Below, in pieces: positions 12,730 through 15,209 of a stretch of DNA of 15,209 bases. The notes under the pieces are model-generated. The model was given only the letters and a program-made list of their open reading frames with translations. It was not told the origin of the DNA and did no database searches. The first letter of the stretch is position 1. The number at the start of each line of letters is the position of its first letter. The position numbers and the translations under genes are program-made. The DNA is taken from assembly GCA_002478225.1 (NCBI GenBank), contig DLMV01000042.1:55244-70452 (forward strand), written 5' to 3'. This stretch comes from Deltaproteobacteria bacterium UBA7527. GTDB taxonomy: Bacteria > Desulfobacterota > Syntrophorhabdia > Syntrophorhabdales > Syntrophorhabdaceae.

Positions 12730-13833
12730 CTACTGCAAGAGCTGGGTTAATTTCTCATTTGCAAACTTTTTGACCGATGGGTCGGCATTATCGATTGATA
12801 ATATTTCTCTGTAGAATCGGGCTGCATCCACATTTCTTCCCTGCCTTTCGAGAATGCGGGCAGCGCCCAGGTAGCCTTCTACGTCACCCATCCCGGAGAT
12901 CTTGAGGTAACAGTTGAAGGCCTTATCGTATTCCTTCTGCCTTTCATAAAGAACACCCATATTGAATAGGATCGCCCTATTTGAGGGTTCTGCAGCCAGC
13001 GCCTTTGATAAATAAGCCTCTCCCTCTGTAAAATTTTTCAGCGACAGGCAGGCAATGCCTGCATTTATCAGGGAAGGCGTATAGTTCGCCTTTACATTCA
13101 AGGCGTTCTTTGCGTGCCATATTGCCTCTTCGTACTGGCCCAGGCGGATAAGCACAGCCGAGATATTGTTCATTATTATGTAGTTTCTGGGATCCAGTTC
13201 AAGCGCCTTCTTGTAATGAGAGAGGGCCATGCCGTAATCATTTCTCGATTCATAGGTCCTCGCAGTATAGAGATGGATATCCTTGTTTTCGCGATCCGCA
13301 GGACCGCCCCTTGCTGTATCTTTTGCAGAGGCTTTCATGGTGTCGCTTTCCCTGCGGAACGGTATCTCCTTCTTGTCCGGAACAGCCGCGACATCCTTCT
13401 TCAAGGTTTTGGTTTTAACAAGAGCAGTCTGCTCCTGCCCCTTGGAAGCCGGTTGGGATACCTGGCCGACTTTCGGCTCCGGCTTTGCTTCAGGCTTTAC
13501 CTCGGGTTTGGCTTCAGGTTTTGCTTCCGGTGCTGTCTCTGTCTTTGCCCTCTCTTCAGACACTTGAGGCGGGGCGGGAGTTTCTCTTTGGGCCACAGGA
13601 GGGGTTTTCCTTGCCACGACAGGCCGCACAGACTTTGTATAGGATTCCATGTAATAGACAACCCCGAAACCCCCAATAAAGGCAATCACGACGATCGCGG
13701 ACAGGATAATTATTTTCTTTCTTACCTTTTCTTTCAATGTAGAATCAATGACGGTCTTTCTCAGGTCAGGCGGGATCCCCGTTTTCTTTTCATCCGTCTT
13801 CACCTTCGAAAGCAAATCCATGATCAGGCTCAT
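12730..13833 (-). CDS. Single-pass membrane TPR protein, MshN-like
   Basis: A 367-aa protein: short cytoplasmic N-terminus (1-39, charged), one membrane helix (about 40-62, IIILSAIVVIAFIGGFGVVYY), then a periplasmic Pro/Lys/Glu linker and a TPR domain (about 184-350; NDYGMALSHYKKALELDPRN, GQYEEAIWHAKNALNVKANY, NFTEGEAYLSKALAAEPSN, KEYDKAFNCYLKISG, GRNVDAARFYREILSID). The layout matches MshN of MSHA-type pilus assembly and similar pilus accessory proteins. It starts 7 nt after the stop of the lytic transglycosylase gene, and both lie beside a prepilin gene, so a role in pilus assembly is likely (inference). The SD-like GGTAGAG lies about 6 nt before ATG 13833; ATG 13821 is an alternative. Confidence 0.85.
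   Translation of the reverse strand: MSLIMDLLSKVKTDEKKTGIPPDLRKTVIDSTLKEKVRKKIIILSAIVVIAFIGGFGVVYYMESYTKSVRPVVARKTPPVAQRETPAPPQVSEERAKTETAPEAKPEAKPEVKPEAKPEPKVGQVSQPASKGQEQTALVKTKTLKKDVAAVPDKKEIPFRRESDTMKASAKDTARGGPADRENKDIHLYTARTYESRNDYGMALSHYKKALELDPRNYIIMNNISAVLIRLGQYEEAIWHAKNALNVKANYTPSLINAGIACLSLKNFTEGEAYLSKALAAEPSNRAILFNMGVLYERQKEYDKAFNCYLKISGMGDVEGYLGAARILERQGRNVDAARFYREILSIDNADPSVKKFANEKLTQLLQ
13471..13527 (-). repeat. 12-bp coding repeat encoding E-x-K-P
   Basis: Residues 103-121 of the TPR protein are near-perfect tetrapeptide repeats (EAKP, EAKP, EVKP, EAKP, EPK). The DNA shows diverged 12-bp copies (forms of GCTTCAGGTTTT on the plus strand). It is a stiff, charged spacer between the membrane helix and the TPR domain and a likely site of length variation. 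Confidence 0.75.
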
Positions 13834-13840
13834 GATATCT

Positions 13841-14332
13841 CTACCTCTCCATCTCCGTTATGTCCCTCACGCTGAAAGTAAGCGATGAATTTTTATCCGG
13901 CGATCGCGAAGAAGCCCCATACGGCGCTCCTTTCTTCAGCGCGTCGAAGATCCTCCACGAATATTTTACCCTGTAATCGGGGCTTACCGCGTTGTAACAC
14001 CCTACGGCCTCCCATGTGTATCCATGCCTGTCCGTACATTTCTTCAATATCCTTGCACCGGTCATCACATTATAGCACGGGTTCTTTATGAGCTCGTCAG
14101 GGTTAAGCTGGAGGGCCTTAATCCAGCCCGAGTTTATCTGCATAACGCCTATATCGAACGAACCATTCTTGTTTCTCCCTATTGCGTTTGCGTTAAGATT
14201 TGACTCAACCTTTGCGATGCTTTTGAGGAGGTTCGGGTTTAAACCGTACAGCTGCGCAGCCTCTTCAAAACAAAAGGCAGAGGCCGCTGAAGGGAACAAA
14301 CCGAATATAATGATCAGACATTGTATTAACAA
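13841..14332 (-). CDS. Exported lytic transglycosylase (SLT domain), pilus-associated type
   Basis: A 163-aa protein with a hydrophobic export signal (MLIQCLIIIFGLFPSAASA) and an SLT/VirB1-like domain: FEEAAQLYGLNPNLLKSIAKVESNLNANA with catalytic Glu in the VES motif, GVMQINSGW (the conserved GLMQI-type motif), NVMTGARILKKC, and WEAVGCYNAVSPDYRVKY (the YN motif). It cuts peptidoglycan to let an envelope machine through, as in T4P, T4SS and T3SS accessory enzymes. The start is TTG 14332; the frame is closed at 14345, so no upstream start exists. The signal lacks the usual Lys/Arg near the start, which is odd. A promoter match (14342-14370) would leave only about 3 nt of leader. The gene is in an operon with the TPR gene. 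Confidence 0.87.
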   Translation of the reverse strand: MLIQCLIIIFGLFPSAASAFCFEEAAQLYGLNPNLLKSIAKVESNLNANAIGRNKNGSFDIGVMQINSGWIKALQLNPDELIKNPCYNVMTGARILKKCTDRHGYTWEAVGCYNAVSPDYRVKYSWRIFDALKKGAPYGASSRSPDKNSSLTFSVRDITEMER

Positions 14333-14341
14333 ATTAGTTCC

Positions 14342-14370
14342 ATTTTATTAACAAGGCAGCGAAAAATCAA
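14342..14370 (-). promoter_or_regulatory. Candidate promoter of the transglycosylase-TPR operon
   Basis: Minus strand TTGATT (14365-14370, 4 of 6), a 17-nt spacer and TAAAAT (14342-14347, 5 of 6). The predicted start near 14335 is only a few nt before the TTG start codon, implying a nearly leaderless message. The region is AT-rich, so chance matches are possible. Confidence 0.4.
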
Positions 14371-14444
14371 TAAAATTTTCAATATGAAACAGAACATTAT
14401 CATCCCAATCCCCTTGGGCGTAATAAAAAATGTGATAAAAATCA

Positions 14445-14490
14445 TTGACATAGACAAATTATATGTTTAAAAATATATCTAATTTATAAT
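14445..14490 (+). promoter_or_regulatory. Prepilin promoter region
   Basis: AT-rich region with a perfect TTGACA (14445-14450) followed after 17 nt by TAAAAA (14468-14473, 4 of 6), and a perfect TATAAT (14485-14490) that lacks a good -35 at 17 nt. One of the two -10s is probably used, giving a leader of about 40-58 nt. No sigma-54 (GG...GC) element was seen. Confidence 0.5.
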
Positions 14491-14537
14491 GCGGGTATGT
14501 GAGAATACCGAATATCATAAAAAACAAAGGAGGAATT

Positions 14538-15134
14538 ATGTTTAACGTTGTAAGGAATCGCAAGGGTTTCACGCTCATTGAGCTGGCGATAGTACTTGTC
14601 ATCATTGGTATTATCCTCGGTGCGATCATCAAGGGACAGGACCTGATCGAGAGCGCAAGATTTAAAAAGCTTACTTCTGAGGTTAAAAATTGGGAAGTGG
14701 TCACCTGGGCATATTTGGACAGAAAGGGATATTTTCCGGGTGATAGTGGTAAAACCGGAACTATAACCGCAAATGTGAAGAGTGACCTTACTGCATCAGG
14801 ACTTACTAATGCGCCAGCATCAAACAATCTCACGCTTGGCTCATCCTCCTTTTATCTCTTTCTTGGAAATAGCGCCACCAAGAAAAATATTATTGGGATC
14901 TGCGTGAGTGGAGATTGCACATCGATGTTTGGCAACGATATAGCATTTGCTGAAAACGTGGATTTATCTATTGACGGGACAATAGATGCGGGGGCAGGAG
15001 TTGTCCGCAGCGGAACAGCTGTTACTGCAAACAGCGCTACATGGACAATAACGGCTGCTACTGTAAACAGTACTCCCGGGGCTTGGTCGTCCGCTGCAAC
15101 AGCTATACTTTACTACTTTGATAAAAAACCATAA
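14538..15134 (+). CDS. Type IV prepilin / pseudopilin
   Basis: A 198-aa protein with a class III signal: leader MFNVVRNRKG cut by prepilin peptidase before F (G-FTLIELAIVLVIIGIILGAI), with Glu at position 5 of the mature chain as required for pilin assembly. The hydrophobic helix continues into IIKGQDLIESARFKKLTSEVKNWE, typical of alpha1 in major and minor pilins. The globular part is rich in Ser, Thr, Ala and Gly and has only two cysteines (GICVSGDC), which could form a small disulfide loop. The start at ATG 14538 is set by AGGAGG 5 nt upstream. It carries its own promoter and strong terminator, as for a highly expressed single gene. Major pilin versus pseudopilin cannot be decided here. Confidence 0.93.
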   Translation: MFNVVRNRKGFTLIELAIVLVIIGIILGAIIKGQDLIESARFKKLTSEVKNWEVVTWAYLDRKGYFPGDSGKTGTITANVKSDLTASGLTNAPASNNLTLGSSSFYLFLGNSATKKNIIGICVSGDCTSMFGNDIAFAENVDLSIDGTIDAGAGVVRSGTAVTANSATWTITAATVNSTPGAWSSAATAILYYFDKKP

Positions 15135-15144
15135 ATAATCTATC

Positions 15145-15180
15145 AAATGGGGGAGGCGAAAGCCTCCCCCATTTTTATTT
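15145..15180 (+). terminator. Strong intrinsic terminator after the prepilin gene
   Basis: A perfect stem GGGGGAGGC-GAAA-GCCTCCCCC (15149-15170) with a GNRA-type tetraloop, extended by AAAT/ATTT pairs to about 13 bp, then a T-rich tail (ATTTTTATTT). It begins about 10 nt after the prepilin stop. Confidence 0.95.
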
Positions 15181-15209
15181 ATAATTTGAAAAACCGGTAT
15201 TTATTCGCT

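Noticed and set aside
13114..13875. 253-codon plus-strand open frame opposite the TPR gene
   Set aside because: Its translation is rich in Arg/Cys/Phe low-complexity sequence mirroring the EAKP repeat; the minus-strand TPR gene explains the region.
14404..14418. CCCAA-tcccc-TTGGG as terminator or operator
   Set aside because: A 5-bp stem with a C-rich loop in an AT-rich region; too short to distinguish from chance.

Overview
The window reads as chromosomal DNA from a Gram-negative, probably anaerobic or microaerobic bacterium. Evidence is a periplasmic HtrA-type protease, several Sec-exported proteins, type IV pilin machinery, a selenocysteine tRNA, DUF1844 next to coaBC and htrA, and a HemN/HemW-like radical SAM protein. 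The mix would fit Desulfobacterota (former Deltaproteobacteria) or Nitrospirota. That placement is an inference from gene content, not a phylogenetic result.

Layout. Positions 2-3989 (+) are a tight run: the 3' part of a D,D-carboxypeptidase gene, coaBC (ATGA overlap), an htrA/deg protease and a DUF1844 protein. Positions 4091-8526 (-) are a second run, in transcription order: class II photolyase, a PNPOx-like flavoprotein, an unknown protein with a faint SurfAE-like pattern, an exported SagB-type nitroreductase and purB. The two runs converge at 4.0-4.1 kb on a long imperfect hairpin built of 7-bp units. Divergent from the photolyase is a second PNPOx-like gene (8656-9042, +). It is followed by a single-domain ModE-like regulator (9229-9561, +), whose promoter is overlapped by a 9+9 bp inverted repeat like a ModE box. 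An exported EF-hand protein (-) and a HemN/HemW-like radical SAM gene (+) diverge at 10.5-10.65 kb. selC (tRNA-Sec) follows with its own promoter, then a small exported Cys- and Trp-rich protein. The end of the window is pilus-related: a TPR membrane protein and a lytic transglycosylase (-), diverging from a prepilin gene (+) with a strong terminator.

The least ordinary feature is a family of degenerate heptanucleotide mosaics in three gaps (about 3988-4078, 9036-9161 and 9656-9753). Different unit types (CCAGCAT, CGAGTAT, GCTATGA, GCCGTAA, GTCGTGA) follow one another in a single unbroken 7-bp register, each time directly downstream of gene 3' ends. Other leads are the Cys/Trp-rich exported protein beside selC, the ModE-like operator, and several genes whose best promoter match lies almost at the start codon.

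No gene-free stretch exceeds 300 bp. No transposase, CRISPR array, rRNA or phage gene was seen.
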